11,452 bases of DNA from Desulfocapsaceae bacterium (GTDB lineage: Bacteria; Desulfobacterota; Desulfobulbia; Desulfobulbales; Desulfocapsaceae): assembly GCA_029934775.1 (NCBI GenBank), contig JAOZLO010000050.1, forward strand, positions 1-11,452. Direction: 5' to 3'. Made by a program: the position numbers and the translations under genes. This document shows, piece by piece, positions 1 to 6,479 of the stretch (position 1 is its first letter; each line of letters begins with the position of its first letter). The notes beneath the pieces were generated by a model, which worked only from the letters and a program-made list of their open reading frames with translations, did not search any database and was not told the DNA's origin.

Positions 1-58
1 TTACGCTGGATAAGTGCCTTGGAAGTATACGCAACTATGTAATTTCAAAATACATTCC

Positions 59-889
59 TCAGTTTCTTATTTTTTCTGGCAGGATTGCAGAAGTAAGGCA
101 CTGATTCATCCTGTTAAATCTGAGTTCTACAGCTCCATATTGAGCGTCAATTCTGCAATCCAACCTGTCAGTAATTCCAGATGTTTTCATCTTCTGAGTG
201 AGAAGAGTAGCCGCACATAAAGGATTGGTGCAGAGAGAAGAAGTTCCATTAATCCATACCTGTTCTTTAAACTTCAGGCAGCTATCAGGTTCCTCCAGGC
301 CGGATTCGATTTTCAGCGACTCTATCTGGTAATTTACCGAACTATCCGGATCTGTTTTACCAAGCAGCCAGCAGACGGCACCGGGACACCATGTCTCGTC
401 AGCAGAACCGGATTTTTTGTTGGCGTCATTTAAAAGAGTACTGTACGTTTCAATCTGTAAAACAAGGCAATAATCCAACCTGCCTGTCAGAACAGCCAGA
501 TATCCCTGTTCAAGAGCTCTGAAGAATGGAAAAACAAAATCAGTAATAGTTAAGGCACAACCCTGTATATCGAAAATAGTGGCTATATACCCCGCCGCCG
601 CATTAAAAACCGAATGGGAAAAGAGGATGGGCGAGGGTGGTTCTTCCGTTACAACCTGATTCAAAACTGCAAAGTTTGTCTCCATGGTACCAAAAGCGGT
701 ACCAAGAAACAGCCCAAGGCTATCTGCAGGCAGAAAATCTTTTCCTTTTACTTCTCTGATAGTTGCATATCCCGCCTGAACGCCAAGTTTGATAAAGTCA
801 TCTGCTCTACGCAACTGCCGGGACAACTCCGGGGCTGTCTCCATACATGATAAAGAATCACAATACAATCTGGATATTGAAACGCTCAT
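59..889 (-). CDS. Truncated beta-ketoacyl synthase-like protein lacking the catalytic Cys
   Basis: A 276-residue protein that resembles the N-terminal half of a ketosynthase. LGTAFGTME (62-70), LFSHSVFNAAAGYIA (89-103) and FDIQG (106-110) line up with the full KS upstream. By eye the nucleophile position is Val119, where the full KS has C170. No catalytic His motifs follow; the last 80 residues are divergent and Cys-rich, with no HGTGT or GHT block. It should therefore be non-catalytic and may act as a chain-length-factor-like or KS-beta-like partner. The four-base overlap with the KS gene supports co-translation and a physical complex. The length is well short of a standard chain length factor (about 400 aa), so this is not a simple CLF. 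It may be annotated elsewhere as a beta-ketoacyl synthase N-terminal-like domain protein. Confidence 0.72.
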   Translation of the reverse strand: MSVSISRLYCDSLSCMETAPELSRQLRRADDFIKLGVQAGYATIREVKGKDFLPADSLGLFLGTAFGTMETNFAVLNQVVTEEPPSPILFSHSVFNAAAGYIATIFDIQGCALTITDFVFPFFRALEQGYLAVLTGRLDYCLVLQIETYSTLLNDANKKSGSADETWCPGAVCWLLGKTDPDSSVNYQIESLKIESGLEEPDSCLKFKEQVWINGTSSLCTNPLCAATLLTQKMKTSGITDRLDCRIDAQYGAVELRFNRMNQCLTSAILPEKIRN

Positions 890-2127
890 TTTCCAGTCCC
901 TTCAATGACAAGAGCACCATTGCTGCCGCCAAAGGCGAGGGACTGACTCACGCCTACCCTTCCCTTAAGAACTGCACTCTCTCCCTGAGCAAGAATTTTA
1001 AAGGGAAGCTCAGGATCTGAATTCAAGCAGCCGACCGTTCCGGACAATTCACCCTGATTAAGTGCAAGAAGTGTAAAGACAGCTTCAATCCCCCCCGCAG
1101 CCCCTAGAGTGTGTCCTGTGACACCTTTGGTTGAAACGACCGGCATCGATGGAACTGCGAATCCCAGTTCGTATATGCCATTTGCCTCCGCTCTGTCATT
1201 GGCTGGCGTTCCTGTACCATGGCCATTAATCATGGACACGGCCTTAACGGGCACCCCGCCATCCTTCAAAGCTTTGGAGACAGCCAGTTGCAATCCCTTA
1301 CCCCGAGGATGAGGAGCCGTCGGATGATGGGCATCACCGGCAATGCCATATCCTCTTATCCAGCCGACTATTTTTCTGTTATCCGATATTGCCTGTTTTT
1401 CTTTCTCCAGCACCAGAACGCCAGCCCCTTCACCCAGGTTCAGCCCCCGCCGATCTCTGTCAAAGGGTTTACAGCTCTCATCCGAGACAAGCATCAGGCT
1501 TTTAAAACCATGACAGGCGATACGGGATATTTCGTCAGCTCCTCCAGCAAGGGCAATATCGCAAAGTCCATACTCCAACCAGCTTTTGGCAAGGCCAATA
1601 GCATCTGTACCAGAGGCACAGGCGTTCGTGATCACGGCTCTCGGACCCTGAACCCCGAGAATATTCTGCACGCATCCGGCCAAATTCGAAGAAAGATATG
1701 TCTCCAATACAACGGGATCCGGTTCTTTTCCAGTCTTCCATTCAATATAGTACGATTCGTTATGAAAGGTACAACCTACAGTTGTGCCAAGAGCAATTCC
1801 GACACATTTCTTTCGCAACTCATCAACTGACAGCCCGGCTTTGGTCAACGCTTCGTCTATAGCTGTCAAAGCGAGTCTGATTGTACGGTTAAGCCCTGAA
1901 AAACGATCTTTTCTGATATCTGAAAGGCATACAAAAGTATCAGGTGAACCACTTTGTGCCAGAAAACAGGGTGATGTAAAAGATGGAGGAAAAAAGGAAG
2001 CACCAAGTAGAGTGTTATGGACCTGAGCACCATTTAGAGTGTTCAGTGCAGCTTCACTGTCAGCACCGGCGGCAGATACACATCCATACCCGGTTACAGC
2101 TATATGGGGTGCCAATATTCCTGACAT
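886..2127 (-). CDS. FabF-type 3-oxoacyl-ACP synthase (complete ketosynthase)
   Basis: Condensing enzyme that would join an acyl chain on Cys to malonyl-ACP with loss of carbon dioxide. It has the whole KS domain at normal length (413 aa). The nucleophile is C170 in TNACASGTDA, with H303 in NGHGTGT and H339 in TGHTLGAAGG; K334 lies in STKG. The GLNLGEGAG stretch (228-236) and the C-terminal LAFGGSN are canonical. It is therefore the only KS in the window expected to be catalytically competent. The ATG at 2127 has an AGGAG eight bases upstream. The repeat element separates it from the secreted-protein gene, and its stop overlaps the next KS-like gene by four bases (ATGA), in the manner of KS-alpha/KS-beta pairs of type II polyketide systems. 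It belongs to a dedicated pathway, because the primary fab gene neighbours are absent. Chain length and extender are unknown. Confidence 0.93.
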   Translation of the reverse strand: MSGILAPHIAVTGYGCVSAAGADSEAALNTLNGAQVHNTLLGASFFPPSFTSPCFLAQSGSPDTFVCLSDIRKDRFSGLNRTIRLALTAIDEALTKAGLSVDELRKKCVGIALGTTVGCTFHNESYYIEWKTGKEPDPVVLETYLSSNLAGCVQNILGVQGPRAVITNACASGTDAIGLAKSWLEYGLCDIALAGGADEISRIACHGFKSLMLVSDESCKPFDRDRRGLNLGEGAGVLVLEKEKQAISDNRKIVGWIRGYGIAGDAHHPTAPHPRGKGLQLAVSKALKDGGVPVKAVSMINGHGTGTPANDRAEANGIYELGFAVPSMPVVSTKGVTGHTLGAAGGIEAVFTLLALNQGELSGTVGCLNSDPELPFKILAQGESAVLKGRVGVSQSLAFGGSNGALVIEGTGK

Positions 2128-2135
2128 ACATTTAG

Positions 2136-2140
2136 CTCCT
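2136..2140 (-). promoter_or_regulatory. Ribosome binding site of the FabF-type KS gene
   Basis: AGGAG on the minus strand, eight bases before the ATG at 2127. It supports that start and lies on the KS side of the inserted repeat, so it survived the insertion. Confidence 0.8.
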
Positions 2141-2142
2141 GA

Positions 2143-2166
2143 TTTACAACGCCATCATTTTTGACA
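2143..2166. repeat. Direct repeat copy 1 (KS side of the element)
   Basis: A 24-base copy that matches the sequence at 2305-2329 except for two substitutions and one extra T in the other copy. The shared core is ACGCCATCATTTTTGA. This copy lies just upstream of the KS ribosome binding site (2136-2140). Confidence 0.75.
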
Positions 2167-2170
2167 ATCT

Positions 2171-2310
2171 CGTAAAAAACTTAAAACTGAGATGGCTAAA
2201 TAAAAAAACTTCACATGTGAGGCGTGCAAATTTTCTATTATTCCAGCGTACTAGGGTACGTTGTAATGATAGAAAATTTGCAACAACGAAGCAGGTGGAG
2301 AGTTTTTACG
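2171..2310. repeat. MITE-like palindromic intergenic element with terminal inverted repeats
   Basis: The ends are near-perfect inverted copies: CGTAAAAAACT at 2171-2181 and its reverse complement (AGTTTTTACG) at 2301-2310. Inside is a long imperfect hairpin. No protein of note is encoded. Near-identical sequence flanks the element on both sides, which suggests an insertion with duplication of the target. I recall intergenic repeats with GTTTTTACGA-type ends and a CGTAC-TAGG-GTACG-like hairpin tip in Desulfobacterota genomes, but this is memory. It interrupts an otherwise compact operon, and its folded transcript could affect expression of the KS genes downstream. Confidence 0.6.
2225..2282. 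repeat. Long hairpin: 27-bp imperfect stem with a 4-nt loop
   Basis: The left arm (2225-2251) and right arm (2256-2282) pair at 24 of 27 positions around the loop TAGG at 2252-2255. The three unmatched pairs are 2239/2268, 2243/2264 and 2246/2261. Read as plus-strand RNA, two of these are G-U pairs and one is C-U. Read as minus-strand RNA they are three mismatches. There is no run of T right after it on the minus strand, so it is not an obvious intrinsic terminator for this operon. Confidence 0.85.
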
Positions 2311-2329
2311 ACGCCATCATTTTTTGATA
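2305..2329. repeat. Direct repeat copy 2 (overlaps the 3' end of the secreted-protein gene)
   Basis: The partner of the copy at 2143-2166. It includes the stop codon (2317-2319) and last codons of the secreted-protein gene and the right terminal inverted repeat of the element. It is 162 bases from copy 1, which is the length of the inferred insertion plus one repeat copy. Confidence 0.75.
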
Positions 2330-2760
2330 GTTGCAATTGTTCCCTTCAACGCAACATTCACCATCATTTTACCCACAAGACAGCTATACTCAGTTGCACT
2401 CAACTCTTCATTATTGTGAAGATTGGATTTAATCTCAATCACCGCATTACCCCCCTCTTTTACCGCTCTCTCCTGAAGAACAGCAAGCGCTGATGCAAGT
2501 GCCCGTGTACATGAATCTTCATTTTCTTTCATGAAACCGTTTGTTCTCTTGCTGGTTTTGAAAGTACCATATTTTTTTTCAATTTTGGGATATGGCTGGT
2601 CTCCCCAATACATTGCAACTTCCCCCGAAAGAACATCCCGGACAGTGCTTAACTCCATGCTTTCCTGAATGGAAAATTTCTTTTTAACGTCCGCTGCATT
2701 TGTAAAAGAACCACACAGAATAACTGCCAGAATAACGCCGAATACGATTATTTTTTTCAT
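2317..2760 (-). CDS. Small secreted protein of unknown function
   Basis: A 147-residue protein with a clear Sec signal peptide: MKK, a hydrophobic core at about 4-17, and a likely cleavage after TNA near residue 22. The mature part is small and soluble with two cysteines (C84 and C127) that could form a disulfide in the periplasm. A short helix (about 85-101) followed by GGNAVIEIKS and a C-terminal strand MVNVALKGTIATI gives a pattern slightly like YbjQ-type domains, with low certainty. I recall similar small secreted proteins, often mislabelled as excinuclease subunits, beside aryl-polyene-type clusters; this is memory only. The ATG at 2760 has a strong AAGGAG four bases upstream. Its location suggests a periplasmic role in handling or placing the product. 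I do not recognise a function. Confidence 0.82.
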   Translation of the reverse strand: MKKIIVFGVILAVILCGSFTNAADVKKKFSIQESMELSTVRDVLSGEVAMYWGDQPYPKIEKKYGTFKTSKRTNGFMKENEDSCTRALASALAVLQERAVKEGGNAVIEIKSNLHNNEELSATEYSCLVGKMMVNVALKGTIATIKK

Positions 2761-2764
2761 TTTT

Positions 2765-2770
2765 CTCCTT
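2765..2770 (-). promoter_or_regulatory. Ribosome binding site of the secreted-protein gene
   Basis: AAGGAG on the minus strand, four bases before the ATG at 2760. It fixes the start just before a well-formed signal peptide. Confidence 0.8.
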
Positions 2771-2796
2771 TTATTCCATTGAAGTAAAGAATTACC

Positions 2797-3051
2797 CTAC
2801 TCTTTTCTGTCCATAATATATTGAGCCAGACTGTTAATAGATTCAAATGCTTTTTGACCTTCCTCCATATCAGCTATCTGTATATCGAAATGTTTCTGAA
2901 TGAGAACAACCAGCTCCACAGCGTCGAGGGAATCAAGTTCAAGCCCCTCGCCAAACAGTGGCTCGATATCACTTATATCCTCTGGATTAATCCCTTGAAG
3001 TTTTAAATCATTAACCAATATTTCTTTCAACTGCTTTTTCGTATTTTCCAT
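2797..3051 (-). CDS. Acyl carrier protein
   Basis: A small acidic protein of 84 aa with the four-helix acyl-carrier layout. The phosphopantetheine attachment motif is DSL at 40-42, with Ser41 the predicted attachment site, in the context GEGLELDSLDAVEL. The acidic helix after the serine (DAVEL) is the usual docking surface for ketosynthases and acyltransferases. It needs a phosphopantetheinyl transferase encoded elsewhere. It sits three bases after the LpxL-like gene and 36 bases before the secreted-protein gene. It is the only carrier in the window, so it probably serves the FabF-like KS, the ligase and the acyltransferase. It is more likely a dedicated secondary-pathway ACP than the housekeeping AcpP, because the usual fab neighbours are absent. 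Confidence 0.92.
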   Translation of the reverse strand: MENTKKQLKEILVNDLKLQGINPEDISDIEPLFGEGLELDSLDAVELVVLIQKHFDIQIADMEEGQKAFESINSLAQYIMDRKE

Positions 3052-3054
3052 TTT

Positions 3055-3930
3055 TTACTGTTTCCAAAAATTATAAAAATTATACCACTGAAAAGGGTGC
3101 TCTTTCAAATATTCCTCAATCGCTGAACTGTATTTCCCCGCACATTCCTGGAGCATCCTGGCACGATCTTCCCGATTTGTATAGCAGGGATAAAAGTGAT
3201 CCCATACTTTCAACTGATAACTCTTTGTTCCGGTTTTGGCTGCCAGCAAAACAACAACTGGAGCACCCGCTGTCGCCGCAAGCATATAAGCCGCGTCAGG
3301 CAGACGCATGGACTCTCCCAAAAAACTCACTGTTGAGAAGGAACCCTTTATATATCTGTCCCCCATTATGGTGACGACTTCACCACGCTGCAGGGCCGCC
3401 GCCGCATCTATCATGCCGCCAAATGGGCCCTCGGCATCAATGATTTCAAATGCCCTTTTTTCTCCCTTTATATCAAAATAGTGTTTAGCTGCAGCTTGCT
3501 GATTATACTGCATTAAAGCGTATACCTTGACGGGCAGACCACCAAGGTGGGCAAGTGCCGACTGCCAGTTCCCTACGTGAGCTGTAAGAAGCACAACTCC
3601 TTTCTCCCTCTCTATCAGCTCTTCAAGAGTAGTATAACCGAGCAGATCACATTCAAACCTACCGTTTTTTTTAATCCCAAGCCATCCCCTGTCAACGAGG
3701 ACATGGCCAAAGGCATATACGTTCTTAAATGTGTACAGCCAATATTTAAATCCTCTTTCACCGGGAAATCGATGGACCAGGTAATGTCGCACTGTCTTCC
3801 GAATCTTGCAACTGACAAGAACATAGGTAAAAATAACAGGAATCAGCAGAATTGTTCCGCTTCTATGTCCCAAAAAACGCATTGTCACATAGAAAAACCA
3901 GTGACCAAGAGCTTCCATACGATTTTTCAC
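3055..3930 (-). CDS. LpxL/HtrB-like lysophospholipid acyltransferase family protein
   Basis: Predicted inner-membrane acyltransferase of the lipid A acyltransferase superfamily, 291 aa. These enzymes transfer an acyl chain from ACP to a hydroxyl of a lipid. The N-terminal hydrophobic segment (about 11-40) is a likely anchor. The catalytic block reads LLTAHVGNWQ at 114-123: H118 is present, but the acidic residue expected at the end of HX4(D/E) is Gln123. The MGDR motif is at 189-192, and the C-terminal HPFQWYNFYNFW stretch (278-289) is typical of the family. The start is a GTG at 3930, with GGAG about ten bases upstream; an ATG at 3918 is a possible alternative. It follows the glycosyltransferase by 28 bases and precedes the ACP by three, so the ACP is its likely acyl donor. 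Similar acyltransferases occur in aryl-polyene clusters, where they are thought to lipidate the polyene. Its role here is inferred from that. Confidence 0.85.
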   Translation of the reverse strand: MKNRMEALGHWFFYVTMRFLGHRSGTILLIPVIFTYVLVSCKIRKTVRHYLVHRFPGERGFKYWLYTFKNVYAFGHVLVDRGWLGIKKNGRFECDLLGYTTLEELIEREKGVVLLTAHVGNWQSALAHLGGLPVKVYALMQYNQQAAAKHYFDIKGEKRAFEIIDAEGPFGGMIDAAAALQRGEVVTIMGDRYIKGSFSTVSFLGESMRLPDAAYMLAATAGAPVVVLLAAKTGTKSYQLKVWDHFYPCYTNREDRARMLQECAGKYSSAIEEYLKEHPFQWYNFYNFWKQ

Positions 3931-3958
3931 TCAACACCCGCTCCGCACCTGATCAACT

Positions 3959-5134
3959 CTACCCGTCAACAGATCCCCCCGCAAACCTGCGGGCGACCTG
4001 ATATACCACAGCTGCCCCAAACAGCCCCAGAAGCGGTCCTATAATGAGAGAGCCGAGAAACCAGTCCCATATCCTGTAATGTACTTCAAGTAACCATTTT
4101 TCCCAGGACAGATCGAGCAAAAACTGGCCGGTCCTGAGAAAATAGCCAGTTTCAATACAAAGAACGGGTACTAAAGGGGGCATGCAGAACTGGCTGGCAG
4201 CCACCGCTGCCACTTTATTAAGATGAAAACGATACGCTACATAAATGATCACGATGGTATGGACGCCGATAAGCGGCAAAGCTCCCAGGAAGATCCCAAA
4301 CCAGACCGCCACAGCCAGCCAGAAAGGTGAAGCGCCCTCCCTGCAGAAATTCTTCAGTGTCTGCCAGGGATTTTTAACTATCAGAGTTTTTTGTGTACGT
4401 TCTTCCTTTGCCACCAACTGTTTATGCGGGAATGGCAGGAGATGACGACAAACCAGTTCACTATGCAACCGGGTGAGTCTCCAGTTATCGATAATTTTAT
4501 CAAAATGGCTTACCCTCTCTCCAGCAGGAGGGTAATAGACAGACACATCAACACTTTCCACATCAACACCAGCCCAGACAGCCTTCACCAGCACTTCCAC
4601 TTCAAAGTCAAAACGGCTGCGGGTCAGGTTTAATAACAGAAGTTCCCTGACAGGGTACAAACGCATACCACTTTGAGTATCGCTCAGGTCACACCCGCAT
4701 TCAAGTCGTACCCAGAAATTAGAGAACTTCCTGCCGAAATGACTTGATCTGGGGACGCTATCCTGAATCATCTGTCGTGCACCGATAATAATTGTCGGTG
4801 ATGCTTTTTTTTCCGCCTCTCGAATCAGTTTACCCGCTTCCAGAGGATCATGCTGTCCATCGGCATCCAGGGTGAGGATTGCATGAAAGTTATTATCCGC
4901 TGCAAACCTCGCAGCCGCCAGGATTGCCACGCCTTTTCCCCTGTTAGGGGTCAGTTTAAGTTTCAAACAATCGAGTTCTGCGATCCTCTCAAAGCCATCA
5001 TCCGTACTGCCATCATCAACAACGAGTACGGTATAACCAGTCGCCAGTCCATTCCTTACTACACTGTCAACCGTCTCAGCATGATTGTAAAGAGGTATCA
5101 CCAACAGAACTTTCAGCTGTTCTGGGTCGTTCAT
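3959..5134 (-). CDS. GT2 family glycosyltransferase fused to a DUF2062 membrane domain
   Basis: Two-domain protein of 391 aa. Residues about 7-240 are a GT-A fold family 2 glycosyltransferase of the dolichyl-phosphate-mannose-synthase type. It has LLVIPLYN at 10-17, VVDDGSTD at 38-45, NRGKG at 64-68 and the DADGQHD metal-binding stretch at 90-96. Residues about 256-385 match DUF2062, with hydrophobic segments near 270-302, 318-332 and 359-380 that should anchor the enzyme in the inner membrane. Such enzymes move a sugar from a nucleotide donor to a lipid carrier or lipid acceptor. The ATG at 5134 gives an ATGA overlap with the radical SAM stop and has AAGG upstream; a longer frame from 5164 is unlikely because it would lie wholly inside the upstream gene. 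Together with the acyltransferases it suggests that the product is glycosylated or built on a sugar-lipid. The donor and acceptor are unknown. Confidence 0.88.
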   Translation of the reverse strand: MNDPEQLKVLLVIPLYNHAETVDSVVRNGLATGYTVLVVDDGSTDDGFERIAELDCLKLKLTPNRGKGVAILAAARFAADNNFHAILTLDADGQHDPLEAGKLIREAEKKASPTIIIGARQMIQDSVPRSSHFGRKFSNFWVRLECGCDLSDTQSGMRLYPVRELLLLNLTRSRFDFEVEVLVKAVWAGVDVESVDVSVYYPPAGERVSHFDKIIDNWRLTRLHSELVCRHLLPFPHKQLVAKEERTQKTLIVKNPWQTLKNFCREGASPFWLAVAVWFGIFLGALPLIGVHTIVIIYVAYRFHLNKVAAVAASQFCMPPLVPVLCIETGYFLRTGQFLLDLSWEKWLLEVHYRIWDWFLGSLIIGPLLGLFGAAVVYQVARRFAGGSVDG

Positions 5135-6462
5135 CGTCTGCCTTTTCTGAGAATAAGATCCCACAGTGGCCCGACATGTCCCATTTTATGCAACATTGCT
5201 ATACGATCATCAAATTCATGACAGGGATAGATACGATCCATCCGACCATCAAAAGACAGTTGAACACTCTGCTCGATTTTCTCTCTGCTTATCTCGGGTG
5301 AATAATAAAATTTTGGTGCCAGCAGAGGCTCATCAATATCAATAACTGCATCTGCCACTGCCCTGTCAAAGATACCTGTACCCGGTAAAATACGAATACC
5401 GATAAAACTGAAAACAACAGAGTTAGTGAGTTTTTCTATATTTTTTAGCCCCCTGTGCAGAGTTGTTTCATTTTCATTGGGGCCGCCAAACATAATGAAA
5501 TGAGCACAGGGAATATCTTCCTTTATTATACGTTCATGAACCTGCAGTACATCGTCAAATCGAAATTTTTTCTGTATCCCCTCGAGAGTTTCATCTGTGG
5601 CAGCATCAGTTCCCAGCTCCATCGCTGCAAGACCTGCCCTTTTCAACAATCTCAGTTCATCTGTCGTTATTTTGTGCGGTCGAAAAAATGCACACCATGG
5701 AAGAGTATTTTTTTTTTGAATCAGGGCTTCTGCAACTTTCAGAAATTTTCCATCCGGATCATTAAAAAAGCTGTCAGTAAAAAATATATATTGAGCGCCG
5801 GAATGACGCTGCAATCGGATTACTTCATCCGCAACCTCATGGGGATCACGATAACGGATCTTTCGACCCTCAATAGTGGGATAGGAGCAGTAACTGCATC
5901 CATAGGGACAGCCCCGTTTGGTCTGAACATTGAGCATCCCCCCATGATTCGTATAGTATCTGGCCGTACTGGAACTCAGATCCGAAGGACGCCAACCACC
6001 TTTTTCAGGGGTAGAGGTAAATATTTTCTTTTCCGGTCTCCGGCCTGCTGCCAGTTCCGAGGCCAGCCAGGGAAGCAGCCCTTCCCCTTCCCCTGCCACC
6101 CCGTAATCAGCCTGCAGAAGATCCATTAAATCAGCAGGCATAATAGAAAAAGCAGGCCCTCCCAAGACAACAACAGTATCAAGCTTCTTCCGTACACACT
6201 CTACGGTCTCTATAACATCACCGAGATAACCTTTAGGATCCGCACTGTCAACACTGTCCAGATTCCGGATCGATACCCCCACCAGATGAAATTTTTTTCC
6301 TGCAAGAAACCCGTCAAGTCCGGCCAGACCACCATCTGCAAGCATATCAAAATGGTGTGCCTGGTGACCTTGATCTTTCAAGGCCCCTACTATATATGCA
6401 GCACCAAGGGGATAGACGGGATACGGGGTGACAACCTGATTTGTTGATATTATCAGGCACAT
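5131..6462 (-). CDS. B12-binding-domain-type radical SAM protein (second of two)
   Basis: Second BchE-like radical SAM protein, 443 aa from the chosen start. The N-terminal cobalamin-domain-like part starts with MCLIIST and contains PVYPLGAAYIVGAL, a VGVSIRNLDS strand and a VVVLGGPAFSIMP segment; no DXHXXG is seen. The radical SAM motif CPYGCSYC supplies three cysteines (C185, C189 and C192 in this numbering), preceded by QTKRG. A MELGTDA strand and a HFIMFGGPNE segment follow in the barrel. I chose the ATG at 6462 because homologues usually begin at this first strand and AGGAGG lies just upstream, although only two bases separate them. Alternatives in frame are a GTG at 6483, which would overlap the previous stop as GTGA, and an ATG at 6495. 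The 3' end overlaps the glycosyltransferase start by four bases. It probably works on the same acyl intermediate as its neighbour; this is inference. Confidence 0.87.
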   Translation of the reverse strand: MCLIISTNQVVTPYPVYPLGAAYIVGALKDQGHQAHHFDMLADGGLAGLDGFLAGKKFHLVGVSIRNLDSVDSADPKGYLGDVIETVECVRKKLDTVVVLGGPAFSIMPADLMDLLQADYGVAGEGEGLLPWLASELAAGRRPEKKIFTSTPEKGGWRPSDLSSSTARYYTNHGGMLNVQTKRGCPYGCSYCSYPTIEGRKIRYRDPHEVADEVIRLQRHSGAQYIFFTDSFFNDPDGKFLKVAEALIQKKNTLPWCAFFRPHKITTDELRLLKRAGLAAMELGTDAATDETLEGIQKKFRFDDVLQVHERIIKEDIPCAHFIMFGGPNENETTLHRGLKNIEKLTNSVVFSFIGIRILPGTGIFDRAVADAVIDIDEPLLAPKFYYSPEISREKIEQSVQLSFDGRMDRIYPCHEFDDRIAMLHKMGHVGPLWDLILRKGRR

Positions 6463-6464
6463 TG

Positions 6465-6470
6465 CCTCCT
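6465..6470 (-). promoter_or_regulatory. AGGAGG near the second B12 radical SAM start
   Basis: A perfect AGGAGG on the minus strand, but only two bases before the ATG at 6462. The spacing is unusually short. Domain layout still favours this ATG over the GTG at 6483 and the ATG at 6495, where the motif would lie inside the coding region. Confidence 0.45.
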
Positions 6471-6479
6471 TATTGTTTC

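Noticed and set aside
1..58. Possible next gene or terminator after the last KS-like gene
   Set aside because: An ATG at 55 gives only six codons before a stop. The small ATGTA/TACAT palindrome at 36-55 has no T run on the minus strand. Nothing can be supported here.
1219..1830. A 203-codon open frame on the plus strand
   Set aside because: It lies antisense within the well-supported FabF-type KS gene, shows no family features and has no operon context.
2211..2220. Perfect palindrome TCACATGTGA, like an operator
   Set aside because: It is inside the repeat element and lacks the six-base spacer of a CRP-type site. A ten-base palindrome alone is weak evidence.
2199..2229. TTGCAC and TTTATT as a promoter for the KS genes on the minus strand
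   Set aside because: Each box matches the consensus only partly and the spacing is 19 bases. It is made by the AT-rich repeat and is not convincing.
5132..5164. An earlier start (5164) for the glycosyltransferase
   Set aside because: The extra ten codons lie wholly inside the upstream radical SAM gene, while the ATG at 5134 forms an ATGA overlap with AAGG upstream and begins just before the GT2 fold.
5455..6129. A 224-codon open frame on the plus strand
   Set aside because: It lies antisense to the second B12 radical SAM gene, and its translation has no recognisable motifs.
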